The position numbers and the translations under genes were made by a program. Positions 53,509 through 61,936 of a DNA stretch of 64,000 nt are shown piece by piece (the first letter of the stretch is position 1; each line of letters starts with the position of its first letter). Origin of the DNA: Citrobacter rodentium NBRC 105723 = DSM 16636 (lineage in GTDB: Bacteria; Pseudomonadota; Gammaproteobacteria; Enterobacterales; Enterobacteriaceae); NCBI RefSeq assembly GCF_021278985.1, contig NZ_CP082833.1:5084001-5148000 (forward strand), given 5' to 3'. The notes below the pieces were generated by a model. That model saw only the letters and a list, made by a program, of their open reading frames with translations, ran no database searches and was not told where the DNA came from.

Positions 53509-53592
53509 CCAGGAAAAAGTCTTAGCCGCTACGGACTTTCTCTCATCCCCTTTCGCATTCGCTTTCATATAGTCAGCAAAACGGAGATGGCT

Positions 53593-54897
53593 ATGCACGC
53601 ACGTCAGACAACTGCAATCGATCAACGCTACCGGGCGCTGCGCCTGACGCTGCTGCTGTGCATGGTGACGGGCTACGCGGCGTTTTATCTGACGCGTAAA
53701 AGCGTCAACTATGTGCTGCCGGCGCTGCAAACGGATCTGGGGCTGGACAAGGGCGATATCGGCCTGCTGGGTTCGCTGTTTTATCTGAGCTATGGCCTGT
53801 CGAAATTTACCGCCGGGCTATGGCATGACAGCCACGGACAGCGCGGTTTTATGGGCGCAGGGTTGTTCGCGACCGGCGTGCTGAACGTGGCGTTCGCCTT
53901 TGGCGAGTCGCTGACGCTGCTGCTCGCCGTCTGGACGCTGAACGGTTTTTTTCAGGGCTGGGGATGGCCTCCCTGCGCCCGCCTGCTGACCCACTGGTAC
54001 TCGCGCAACGAGCGCGGTTTCTGGTGGGGCTGCTGGAATATGTCGATCAACATCGGCGGGGCGATTATCCCGCTGATCAGCGCCTTTGCCGCCCACTGGT
54101 GGGGCTGGCAGGCGGCGATGCTGACACCGGGGATTATCAGCATGGCGCTGGGGATCTGGTTAACGCTGCAGCTGAAAGGAACGCCCCGGGAAGAGGGATT
54201 GCCGTCAGTTGGCGCATGGCGTAACGACCCGCTGGAGCTGCGCCAGGAACAGCTTAGCCCGCCGATGGGACTATGGCGGATGTTGCGTATCACGATGTTG
54301 CGAAATCCCATGATCTGGCTGTTGGGCGGCTCCTACGTGCTGGTGTATCTCATCCGCATCGCGCTTAACGACTGGGGCAACATCTGGCTGACCGAAAGCC
54401 ACGGCGTCAATCTGCTGAGCGCCAACGCCACGGTGATGCTGTTCGAAGTGGGCGGTCTTCTCGGCGCGCTGTTTGCCGGCTGGGGATCGGATTTGCTGTT
54501 CAGCGGCCAGCGGGCGCCGATGATTCTGCTGTTCACGCTGGGGCTGATGGTTTCCGTCGCCGCGCTGTGGCTGGCGCCGGTCCATCACTACGCGCTGCTG
54601 GCGGCCTGTTTTTTTACGGTGGGCTTCTTTGTCTTCGGCCCGCAAATGCTGATTGGCCTTGCCGCCGTGGAGTGCGGGCATAAAGCGGCGGCGGGATCGA
54701 TCACCGGTTTTCTCGGCCTGTTCGCCTATCTGGGGGCCGCGCTGGCGGGCTGGCCTCTGTCGCTGGTTATTGAACGCTACGACTGGTCGGGAATGTTCAG
54801 TTTGCTCTCGATCGCCGCGGTACTTATGGGTTTACTGCTGATGCCCCTGCTGATGGCAGGCGTCAGCGCCACTCTCAGTCAAAGGATAAAACAATGA
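53593..54897 (+). CDS. UhpC-like MFS sugar-phosphate sensor
   Basis: A 434-residue organophosphate:phosphate antiporter family protein with 12 helices (Y-A-A-F-Y-L-T-R-K-S-V-N-Y and G-F-F-Q-G-W-G-W-P-P-C-A-R near the front). In the Uhp system UhpC binds external glucose-6-phosphate and signals to UhpB; here it occupies the same place after a UhpB-like kinase. Of two nearby ATGs, 53593 has GGAG at a proper distance. The stop overlaps afuA by 4 nt, which ties sensing and transport into one operon. Confidence 0.88.
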   Translation: MHARQTTAIDQRYRALRLTLLLCMVTGYAAFYLTRKSVNYVLPALQTDLGLDKGDIGLLGSLFYLSYGLSKFTAGLWHDSHGQRGFMGAGLFATGVLNVAFAFGESLTLLLAVWTLNGFFQGWGWPPCARLLTHWYSRNERGFWWGCWNMSINIGGAIIPLISAFAAHWWGWQAAMLTPGIISMALGIWLTLQLKGTPREEGLPSVGAWRNDPLELRQEQLSPPMGLWRMLRITMLRNPMIWLLGGSYVLVYLIRIALNDWGNIWLTESHGVNLLSANATVMLFEVGGLLGALFAGWGSDLLFSGQRAPMILLFTLGLMVSVAALWLAPVHHYALLAACFFTVGFFVFGPQMLIGLAAVECGHKAAAGSITGFLGLFAYLGAALAGWPLSLVIERYDWSGMFSLLSIAAVLMGLLLMPLLMAGVSATLSQRIKQ

Positions 54898-55925
54898 AAA
54901 TGACCTTTACCTCTACCCTGATTGCCTCTGCCGTAGCGCTGGCGGCGCTCACCGGCGCTGCGCAGGCGAAAGGCCGTCTGGTGGTCTATTGCAGCGCCAC
55001 CAATGAATTGTGCGAAGCGCAAACCAAAGCCTTCGGCGAAAAATATGACGTGAAAACGTCATTTATCCGCAACGGCTCCGGCAGCACGCTGGCGAAAGTG
55101 GACGCCGAGAAGAAAAACCCGCAGGCGGACGTCTGGTACGGCGGCACGCTTGATCCGCAGTCACAGGCCGGGGAAATGGGCCTGCTGCAACCCTACAAAT
55201 CGCCCGCGCTTGCGCAGGTGATGGAGAACTTCCGCGACCCGGCGAAGCTGAAAGGGAATTATTCATCAGCGGTGTATGTCGGTATTCTCGGCTTTGGCGT
55301 CAACACCGAGCGCCTGAAAGAGAAAAACCTGCCGGTGCCGAAATGCTGGAAGGATCTGACAAAACCGGAATACAAAGGCGAAATCCAGATTGCCGACCCG
55401 CAAAGCTCCGGCACCGCCTACACCGCGCTGGCGACCTTTGTGCAGCTGTGGGGCGACGATCAGGCTTTTGATTACCTGAAGCAGCTTAACGCCAACGTCT
55501 CGCAATACACCAAATCCGGCATCGCCCCGGCGCGTAACGCCGCGCGCGGCGAAACGGCCATCGGCATTGGCTTCCTGCATGACTACTCGCTGGAGAAAGA
55601 ACAGGGCGCGCCGCTGGAGCTGATCTCGCCGTGTGAAGGCACCGGCTACGAAATTGGCGGCGTCAGTATTCTGAAAGGCGCGCGCAACCTCGATAACGCC
55701 AGACTGTTCGTTGACTGGGTGCTGTCGAAAGAGGCGCAGGAGCTGGCGTGGAAGAAAGGCAAGTCCTATCAAATCCTGTCGAACACCACAGCCGAAACCT
55801 CGCCGAACTCGCTGAAGCTCGACGGCCTGAAGCTGATCCACTACGACATGGACAAGTACGGCTCAACGGAGGTGCGTAAGGCGTTGATCAATAAATGGGT
55901 CAGCGACGTGAAGATGGGCAAATAA
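54894..55925 (+). CDS. afuA: Hexose-phosphate ABC transporter, periplasmic binding protein AfuA
   Basis: A 343-residue class-II binding protein. The signal peptide ends at A-Q-A near residue 25. It belongs to the iron-binding-protein fold group but matches AfuA, shown in Actinobacillus and Citrobacter rodentium to bind glucose-6-phosphate and related sugar phosphates. Segments F-L-H-D-Y (His229/Asp230) and C-E-G-T-G-Y-E (Glu248) fit the sugar-phosphate pocket as I recall it. No tyrosine pair for ferric iron is evident. The start overlaps the upstream gene by 4 nt. Confidence 0.88.
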   Translation: MKMTFTSTLIASAVALAALTGAAQAKGRLVVYCSATNELCEAQTKAFGEKYDVKTSFIRNGSGSTLAKVDAEKKNPQADVWYGGTLDPQSQAGEMGLLQPYKSPALAQVMENFRDPAKLKGNYSSAVYVGILGFGVNTERLKEKNLPVPKCWKDLTKPEYKGEIQIADPQSSGTAYTALATFVQLWGDDQAFDYLKQLNANVSQYTKSGIAPARNAARGETAIGIGFLHDYSLEKEQGAPLELISPCEGTGYEIGGVSILKGARNLDNARLFVDWVLSKEAQELAWKKGKSYQILSNTTAETSPNSLKLDGLKLIHYDMDKYGSTEVRKALINKWVSDVKMGK

Positions 55926-55944
55926 GTCCACTCGCGCGGTAATT

Positions 55945-55976
55945 GCCGGGTGGCGGCGCTGCCTTACCCGGCCTAC
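55945..55976. repeat. REP element between afuA and afuB
   Basis: GCCGGGTGGCGGCGCTGCC-TTACCCGGCCTAC lies in the 77 bp between two genes of one operon. Like the REP between malE and malF, it could stabilise the upstream binding-protein message and lower permease output. Confidence 0.85.
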
Positions 55977-56002
55977 AACATTCATCAACACCCGGAACAC
56001 CT

Positions 56003-58081
56003 ATGTCACAGACACTCGCTCTGCATCCCGTGAAAAAACGGGATGCCATATTCCTTTGGGTTTTGCTGAGCTGGCTGGCGTTCGCACTGCTGCCAAGCTG
56101 GAGCCTGGACTACGGTCTGCTGGAGTCGACGCGCGATGAGATCCTCGACGCCTACGGCTGGGCGGGCGTTAACGTTAGCTGGCTGTGGTATCTGCTGCCG
56201 GGACTGCTGCTGGCGCGTCCGCTTCACGAAGCCAGGCGGGAACAGCGTAGCCGCCACTACCTCGACGCTGGCTGGGCGTTGCTGTGCATGGCGTTTGTGG
56301 TGGTCAGCGCCACCTTGGAAGGCCGCGGCTTAGGTTATGCCGCCATCGTCCTGTTTGTGGCGCTGGGGGCGATAGTGACGCTGGCGCTGACCCGTCTCGA
56401 ATGGCTCGGCGGCGACCGCTTTGTCATCGGTTCGCTGGTCGCCATCATCGCGTTAATCGGCGTGTTTATCGTCTGGCCGAGCATCGCCATCTTTATTCCG
56501 ATGTTCACCAACGACGCGGGGGAGTTCGCGCCGCTGGCGTTTATGACCGTGCTGTCGCAGGCGCACATTATCCAGGTCATCATTAACTCTGTCGCCCTGT
56601 CGATGGCGGTAGGCGTCGGCTGCACCTTCTTTGGCCTGGTGCTGGCAATCTATACCACCCGCATCGCCCGGCGCGGCGCGGTGATTGGCCGCATCTTCTC
56701 GATTCTGCCGATCGTCACTCCGCCGTTTGTCGTGGGTCTGGGCGTGACGCTGATGATGGGCCGCTCCGGCTACGTCACCGAGTTAATGGTGGAGTGGTTC
56801 GGCCTGAGCAACACCAACTGGCTGTATGGCTTTACCGGCATCTGGCTGGCGCAGGTGCTGGCCTTCACGCCGATGGCGTTTATGATCCTCGACGGGGCGA
56901 TCAAAACCATTCATCCGTCGCTGGAAGAGGCCTCCTATACCCTGCGCGCCAGCCGCTGGCAGACCTTCAACGGCGTGTTTGTGCCGCTGCTCAAACCGGC
57001 GCTGGCAAATGCGTTTTTGATCGTTATCGTGCAGTCGCTGGCCGACTTCAGCAACCCGCTGGTGCTCGGCGGCAACTTCGACGTGCTGGCGACGCAAATC
57101 TACTTCTACATTACCGGTTCACAGCTGGATTATCAGGCCGCCAGCACCCTCGGCGCGTTCCTGCTGCTTTTTTCGCTGCTGGTGTTCTGCATTCAGTATA
57201 TGTGGATCGGTAAACGTTCCTACGTCACCGTTTCCGGCAAATCGTATCGCGGCGACGTTCAGCCGCTGCCGGTAACGCTGGTGTGGGGCGTGATCGCCAT
57301 CCTGGCGGTGTGGATCGCCTTTAACGCCCTGCTCTACGGCAGCATTTTCTACGGCAGCTTTACCGTTAACTGGGGCGTTGACTACACCCTGACGCTGGAT
57401 AACTTCATCAAGCTGTTCGGCCAGGGGATGAGCGACGGGGCGTGGCCTTCACTGCTGGATACCCTGCTGTACGCCGGTATCGCTGCGCCGATCACCGCCG
57501 CTTTCGGGCTGCTGATCGCCTGGATCGTGGTACGCCAGCAGTTCAAAGGCAAAAAGACCATCGAGTTCACCACCATGCTGTGCTTTGCCGTCCCCGGCAC
57601 CGTGGCGGGGGTGTCGTACATTCTCGCCTTTAACAGCGCGCCGGTCTATCTCACCGGCACGGCGGCGATAGTCATTATCTCGATGGTGATGCGTAACGTA
57701 CCGGTGGGCATTCGCGCCGGGATTGCGGGCTTAGGGCAGATCGACAAATCGCTGGATGAAGCCTCGCTCAGCCTGCGCGCCGGAAGCCTGCGCACGATTA
57801 CGCACATTCTGCTGCCGCTGCTGCGTCCGGCAATCCTTTCGGCGCTGATCTACAGCTTTGTGCGCGCCATTACCACCGTCAGCGCCATTGTGTTCCTCGT
57901 GACGCCGGATACGAGGGTCGCGACAGCGTACATTTTAAACCGTGTGGAAGACGGCGAATACGGCGTGGCGATTGCCTACGGTTCAATCCTGATCGTGGTG
58001 ATGCTGGCGATTATTTTCATCTTTGACTGGCTGATCGGGGAAGCGCGTATCTCCCGTTCGAAAGCCAAAAACCAGGCGTAA
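56003..58081 (+). CDS. afuB: Hexose-phosphate ABC transporter permease AfuB (fused double permease)
   Basis: A 692-residue permease with two fused BPD_transp domains and an extra N-terminal membrane segment. Each half carries an EAA loop: E-E-A-S-Y-T-L-R-A-S-R near 310 and D-E-A-S-L-S-L-R-A-G-S near 590. About 14 helices in all. The start M-S-Q-T-L-A-L was chosen over an in-frame extension to 55943 because the extension would translate the REP. The stop overlaps an ATG of the next frame. Confidence 0.88.
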   Translation: MSQTLALHPVKKRDAIFLWVLLSWLAFALLPSWSLDYGLLESTRDEILDAYGWAGVNVSWLWYLLPGLLLARPLHEARREQRSRHYLDAGWALLCMAFVVVSATLEGRGLGYAAIVLFVALGAIVTLALTRLEWLGGDRFVIGSLVAIIALIGVFIVWPSIAIFIPMFTNDAGEFAPLAFMTVLSQAHIIQVIINSVALSMAVGVGCTFFGLVLAIYTTRIARRGAVIGRIFSILPIVTPPFVVGLGVTLMMGRSGYVTELMVEWFGLSNTNWLYGFTGIWLAQVLAFTPMAFMILDGAIKTIHPSLEEASYTLRASRWQTFNGVFVPLLKPALANAFLIVIVQSLADFSNPLVLGGNFDVLATQIYFYITGSQLDYQAASTLGAFLLLFSLLVFCIQYMWIGKRSYVTVSGKSYRGDVQPLPVTLVWGVIAILAVWIAFNALLYGSIFYGSFTVNWGVDYTLTLDNFIKLFGQGMSDGAWPSLLDTLLYAGIAAPITAAFGLLIAWIVVRQQFKGKKTIEFTTMLCFAVPGTVAGVSYILAFNSAPVYLTGTAAIVIISMVMRNVPVGIRAGIAGLGQIDKSLDEASLSLRAGSLRTITHILLPLLRPAILSALIYSFVRAITTVSAIVFLVTPDTRVATAYILNRVEDGEYGVAIAYGSILIVVMLAIIFIFDWLIGEARISRSKAKNQA

Positions 58082-58092
58082 TGGAGCGCACT

Positions 58093-59139
58093 ATGAGTCA
58101 GAAAAATTTTGTTGAACTGCGCAACGTCAGCAAACGATTCGGCAGCAACACGGTCATCGACAACATTAACCTCACCATCCCGCAGGGACAGATGGTGACG
58201 CTGCTCGGCCCGTCCGGCTGTGGCAAAACCACCATTCTGCGGCTGGTTGCCGGTCTGGAGAAACCGAGCGACGGGCAGATTTTTATTGATGGCGAAGATG
58301 TGACCCATCGCTCTATTCAGCAGCGTGACATCTGCATGGTGTTTCAGTCCTACGCCCTGTTTCCGCATATGTCGCTGGGCGACAACGTCGGCTACGGGTT
58401 GAAAATGCTTGGCGTATCGCGCGCCGAAGTGAAAGCGCGGGTAAAAGAGGCGCTGGCGATGGTCGATCTGGAAGGGTTTGCAGACCGCTATGTCGATCAG
58501 ATCTCCGGCGGTCAGCAGCAGCGCGTGGCGCTGGCGCGCGCGCTGATCCTCAAGCCGAAGGTGCTGCTGTTTGATGAGCCGCTGAGTAACCTGGATGCCA
58601 ACCTGCGGCGCAGTATGCGCGATAAAATTCGCGAGCTGCAAAAGCAGTTCAATATTACGTCGCTGTACGTCACCCACGATCAGAGCGAGGCTTTTGCGGT
58701 TTCCGACACGGTGCTGGTGATGAACAAGGGACATATTATGCAGATCGGCTCGCCGCAGGATCTTTATCGTCAGCCCGCGTCGCGCTTTATGGCGAGCTTT
58801 ATGGGCGACGCCAACCTCTTTCCGGCGACCTTCAGCGCGCAGGCGGTGGAGATTTACGGCTACCGGCTGCCGCGACCGGCGCATTTTGTCGCCGAAGGAA
58901 GCGGCACCGTCGGCGTGCGCCCGGAAGCGATCACCTTAAGCGACCGCGGCGAGGAGAGCCAGCGCTGTACAATCCGCCATGTGGCCTATATGGGACCGCA
59001 GTATGAAGTGACGGTGGAGTGGCACGGGCAGGAGATTTTATTGCAGGTCAACGCCACGCGCCTGCAGCCGGACGTCGGCGAGCACTATTATCTGGAGATC
59101 CACCCGTACGGCATGTTTGTATTAGCCGACGCGGCGTGA
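58093..59139 (+). CDS. afuC: Hexose-phosphate ABC transporter ATP-binding protein AfuC
   Basis: A 348-residue ABC ATPase of the putrescine/iron-like importer type. Walker A is G-P-S-G-C-G-K-T-T near 39, the signature is S-G-G-Q-Q-Q-R-V near 138 and Walker B is V-L-L-F-D-E-P near 157. A C-terminal TOBE region follows (about 270-345). The start M-S-Q-K-N-F has GGAG 6 nt ahead; an ATG at 58081 overlaps the afuB stop and is a possible coupled start. Confidence 0.88.
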   Translation: MSQKNFVELRNVSKRFGSNTVIDNINLTIPQGQMVTLLGPSGCGKTTILRLVAGLEKPSDGQIFIDGEDVTHRSIQQRDICMVFQSYALFPHMSLGDNVGYGLKMLGVSRAEVKARVKEALAMVDLEGFADRYVDQISGGQQQRVALARALILKPKVLLFDEPLSNLDANLRRSMRDKIRELQKQFNITSLYVTHDQSEAFAVSDTVLVMNKGHIMQIGSPQDLYRQPASRFMASFMGDANLFPATFSAQAVEIYGYRLPRPAHFVAEGSGTVGVRPEAITLSDRGEESQRCTIRHVAYMGPQYEVTVEWHGQEILLQVNATRLQPDVGEHYYLEIHPYGMFVLADAA

Positions 59140-59147
59140 TTGATATT

Positions 59148-59409
59148 GGCCGGGTAAGGCGAAGCCGCCACCCGGCAGTCAACGGCACATTGCGTAGGCC
59201 GGGTAAGGCGGAGCCGCCACCCCGCAGTCAACGGCACATTGCGTAGGCCGGGTAAGGCGGAGCCGCCACCCCGCAGTCAACGGCACATTGCGTAGGCCGG
59301 GTAAGGCGGAGCCGCCACCCCGCAGTCAACGGCACATTGCGTAGGCCGGGTAAGGCGGAGCCGCCACCCGGCGGTCAACGCCTGATGGCGCTACGCTTAT
59401 CAGGCCTAC
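59148..59409. repeat. 49-bp tandem repeat built on a REP, closed by an inverted REP
   Basis: Units start at 59192, 59241, 59290 and 59339, with a partial unit before them. Each contains GTAGGCCGGGTAAGGCGGAG-CCGCCACCC. Three successive units share a C in CACCCCGCAG where the first and last have the canonical CACCCGGC, so they arose by recent duplication. An oppositely oriented REP (GCCTGATGGCGCTACGCTTA ...) ends the array at 59409. It lies between convergent afuC and the DUF2569 gene. Confidence 0.95.
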
Positions 59410-59437
59410 AGCACGGTTTATATATTTATGACTATAT

Positions 59438-59944
59438 TCACGGGTTGATAAAGGTTCTCTTTACCCTCACGGATTTCAAAAAATAGGGTATCCATATGCA
59501 TGCGGAAATGATTAACCGAAGCAAAGGAACCAACTCCTCCGATCCAATATATATTCCGGGGATCAGCACAGACAGCATCCAGGTATTCAGCGCTGTCAAC
59601 ACAATAAGCAACAGCATCAGCCCGATATACAACTTTGGCAGTGATTTTTTCTTTCGCAGAAACACAGAAATAACCCAGGCGGCAGCCAGGAATACTACCA
59701 GACTTATCGTAAAAGTCCCTATAAAGAATAACTTAGCATCAAAGAATAAGTGATAAAAATTATCGACCAGGTATTTGAAAGACTCGTACGACGCGACCAG
59801 GTGTGACAGTGCGGTGATAAACAACCCCAGCAGCGGTAAGTAAAGGAAGCCGCCAATCTTTGTGAACTGTTTATCTTCACACTCGCTGCAATATTCTGTG
59901 TGTTGCGGTATTTCAACGCCACACTTTATACATCCCCATTTCAT
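59438..59944 (-). CDS. DUF2569 family membrane protein with N-terminal zinc ribbon
   Basis: A 168-residue protein. Four cysteines (C5, C8, C19, C22; C-x2-C ... C-x2-C) make a zinc ribbon. Four hydrophobic helices follow (about 30-50, 65-92, 104-124, 133-155) with the DUF2569-type start I-G-G-F-L-Y-L-P near 30. Function unknown. The gene and its flanks are visibly more AT-rich than the neighbours, and it has no counterpart here in E. coli K-12, so recent transfer is likely. The 214 bp before the next gene hold no other feature I can support. Confidence 0.8.
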   Translation of the reverse strand: MKWGCIKCGVEIPQHTEYCSECEDKQFTKIGGFLYLPLLGLFITALSHLVASYESFKYLVDNFYHLFFDAKLFFIGTFTISLVVFLAAAWVISVFLRKKKSLPKLYIGLMLLLIVLTALNTWMLSVLIPGIYIGSEELVPLLRLIISACIWIPYFLKSVRVKRTFINP

Positions 59945-60158
59945 AAAACCTCACTTATTGTTCTTATCTGAAATTTATTGTTATATCGTTCAAAACGTTG
60001 TCCCTTGCAATTTCATACTATCGGCTTCTTCCCGGTCATGCCAGCCTGATGAAAGAGCAAAATGGCCCGATCCCATCGCTATTCGCCCCTTTGCCCACAT
60101 TCAGCTCCCGCGCCACATTTTATGATGTCATCACTGTCCCTTATATGTAGCATGCGCC

Positions 60159-60935
60159 ATGAACATCACACAAATTCGTAACGCCACGCAGTTAATTACC
60201 TATGGCGGTAAAACGTTTCTCATCGATCCGCTGCTGGCGCCAAAGGGGGCTTACCCCGGCTTTCCCGGCACCGCGCGCGCAGAAATCCGTAATCCAACCG
60301 TGGAACTGCCCTGCGATATTGACAGCCTGCTACAGGCTGATGCCCTGATCGTCACCCATCTGCATGCCGATCACTGGGATGACGTCGCCGCGAAGGTCGT
60401 ACCGAAAGACAAACCCATCTACGTGCAGAACGCACGGGATGCGCAAACGCTGCGCGGGCAAGGGTTTACCGCGCTGACCGTGCTGGCGGAAAATACCGTC
60501 TTTGGCGAGGTTACGCTGCGTAAAACCGGCGGTCAGCACGGTTCTGACCGACTGTACGCGATACCGAAAATGGCGGAACGCTTAGGCGAGGCCTGCGGCG
60601 TGATCTTTACCCATCCGCAGGAAAAAACGCTCTACCTGGCGGGCGATACGATCTGGCGCGCCGAGGTCGAAGCCAGTCTGACCCGCTATCAGCCGGACGT
60701 GGTGGTACTGAATGCCGGTTTCGCGCACGTTATCGGCTTCGGGCCAATTATAATGGGCGCAGAGGATGTACTGAAAACGCACTTTATCCTGCCGGAGGCG
60801 CAGATCGTGGCGACCCATATGGAAGCCATCAACCACTGCCTGCTGACGCGTGCGGCGCTCAGAGAGTATGCCCGCGACAACCAGATTGCAGAATATGTGC
60901 ATGTCCCGGAAGATGGGGAAACCCTGACCTTCTAA
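60159..60935 (+). CDS. Metallo-beta-lactamase-fold hydrolase (UlaG-like)
   Basis: A 258-residue protein with the MBL signature T-H-L-H-A-D-H-W-D (H67, H69, D71, H72), a downstream G-G-Q-H-G near 130 and L-A-G-D-T-I-W near 167. The M-N-I-T-Q-I-R-N-A-T start and the L-I-D-P segment resemble UlaG-type hydrolases. The substrate cannot be told. It ends 11 bp before a GlxA-type regulator in the same direction, so the pair is likely cotranscribed. Confidence 0.85.
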   Translation: MNITQIRNATQLITYGGKTFLIDPLLAPKGAYPGFPGTARAEIRNPTVELPCDIDSLLQADALIVTHLHADHWDDVAAKVVPKDKPIYVQNARDAQTLRGQGFTALTVLAENTVFGEVTLRKTGGQHGSDRLYAIPKMAERLGEACGVIFTHPQEKTLYLAGDTIWRAEVEASLTRYQPDVVVLNAGFAHVIGFGPIIMGAEDVLKTHFILPEAQIVATHMEAINHCLLTRAALREYARDNQIAEYVHVPEDGETLTF

Positions 60936-60946
60936 GTGAGGAAGCT

Positions 60947-61903
60947 ATGCGCCCCGTAACCGTCGCCATTGTCGCCGTTGATAATTTCAGCCCGTTTCAC
61001 TACTCGGTGCCCTCTATTCTGTTTAGCGATAAAGTGGCGGCGCAAAAACGCTTTACGGTGAAAATCTGCGCCGAAGCGCCGGGGACGCTCAGCTCGCAGG
61101 AGGGCTTTTCGCTGCACGCCGCGTACGGCTATGAGGCGATCAACGACGCCGGGATAGTGATTGTTCCCTACTGGGACGACACCGACCGGCGTCCGCCGCA
61201 GACATTGCTGGCGGCGCTGAGAGCGGCCCGGCAAAACGGCGCACAGATTGTCGGCCTGTGTCTGGGCGCTTTTGTTCTCGGCTACGCGGGCCTGCTGGAG
61301 GGCAAACGCGCCGCCACCCACTGGGCGTTCGAAGAGGAATTTCAGGCCCGCTTTCCTGCGGCGAAATTAGATATCAACGCGCTGTACGTCGACGACGAGG
61401 GCATTATCACCTCGGCGGGCACCGCGGCGGCGCTCGACTGCTGCCTGTATATCATTCGCCAGCGCTTCGGCAGCGTGGTAGCGAATCAGATCGCCCGGAA
61501 GATGGTGGTCCCGCCGCACCGTGAAGGCGGTCAGGCGCAGTATATCGCCCGACCGGTGCCCGAAAGCACCCGGGACCAGCGAATTAACGCTCTGCTGGAT
61601 TATCTGCGTCAGCATCTTCATGAACCTCACGATCTGAACTCGCTTGCGCAGCGAGTCAGGATGAGCCGCCGCACCCTGAGCCGCCATTTTATGAACGCAA
61701 CCGGCTGTAGCGTCGCCGAATGGCTGATTCGCGAACGTCTGCGCCTGAGCCAGACGCTACTGGAGTCCAGCCAGCTTCCCGTGGAACGCATCGCCGGCGA
61801 AGCGGGCTTTCAGTCTGCTGTGACCTGGCGTCAGCATTTTAAATCTCACTTCGGCGTCAGCCCGACAGAATGGCGAAAAACCTTTCGCGGTGTGGCATCA
61901 TAG
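60947..61903 (+). CDS. GlxA-family AraC-type regulator with DJ-1/PfpI domain
   Basis: A 318-residue transcription factor. The N-terminal DJ-1/PfpI-like domain (about 5-170) keeps a nucleophile-elbow Cys in G-L-C-L-G-A-F and T-H-W near 125. The C-terminal AraC domain (about 210-315) has two helix-turn-helix units with L-A-Q-R-V-R-M-S-R-R-T-L-S-R-H-F. GAGG lies upstream of the ATG. It probably controls the MBL gene before it; the ligand is unknown. Confidence 0.87.
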   Translation: MRPVTVAIVAVDNFSPFHYSVPSILFSDKVAAQKRFTVKICAEAPGTLSSQEGFSLHAAYGYEAINDAGIVIVPYWDDTDRRPPQTLLAALRAARQNGAQIVGLCLGAFVLGYAGLLEGKRAATHWAFEEEFQARFPAAKLDINALYVDDEGIITSAGTAAALDCCLYIIRQRFGSVVANQIARKMVVPPHREGGQAQYIARPVPESTRDQRINALLDYLRQHLHEPHDLNSLAQRVRMSRRTLSRHFMNATGCSVAEWLIRERLRLSQTLLESSQLPVERIAGEAGFQSAVTWRQHFKSHFGVSPTEWRKTFRGVAS

Positions 61904-61936
61904 CGCGCAGAACGTTTTGAATTCAGGGGTATGAAT

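Noticed and set aside
54894..59139. Ferric iron ABC transporter (the usual automatic label for this operon)
   Set aside because: The binding protein lacks the evident tyrosine pair of FbpA-type iron binders and matches AfuA; the adjacent Uhp-like genes also favour sugar phosphate.
59148..59409. 49-bp tandem repeats as a CRISPR-like array
   Set aside because: There are no variable spacers; the whole unit repeats and contains a REP.
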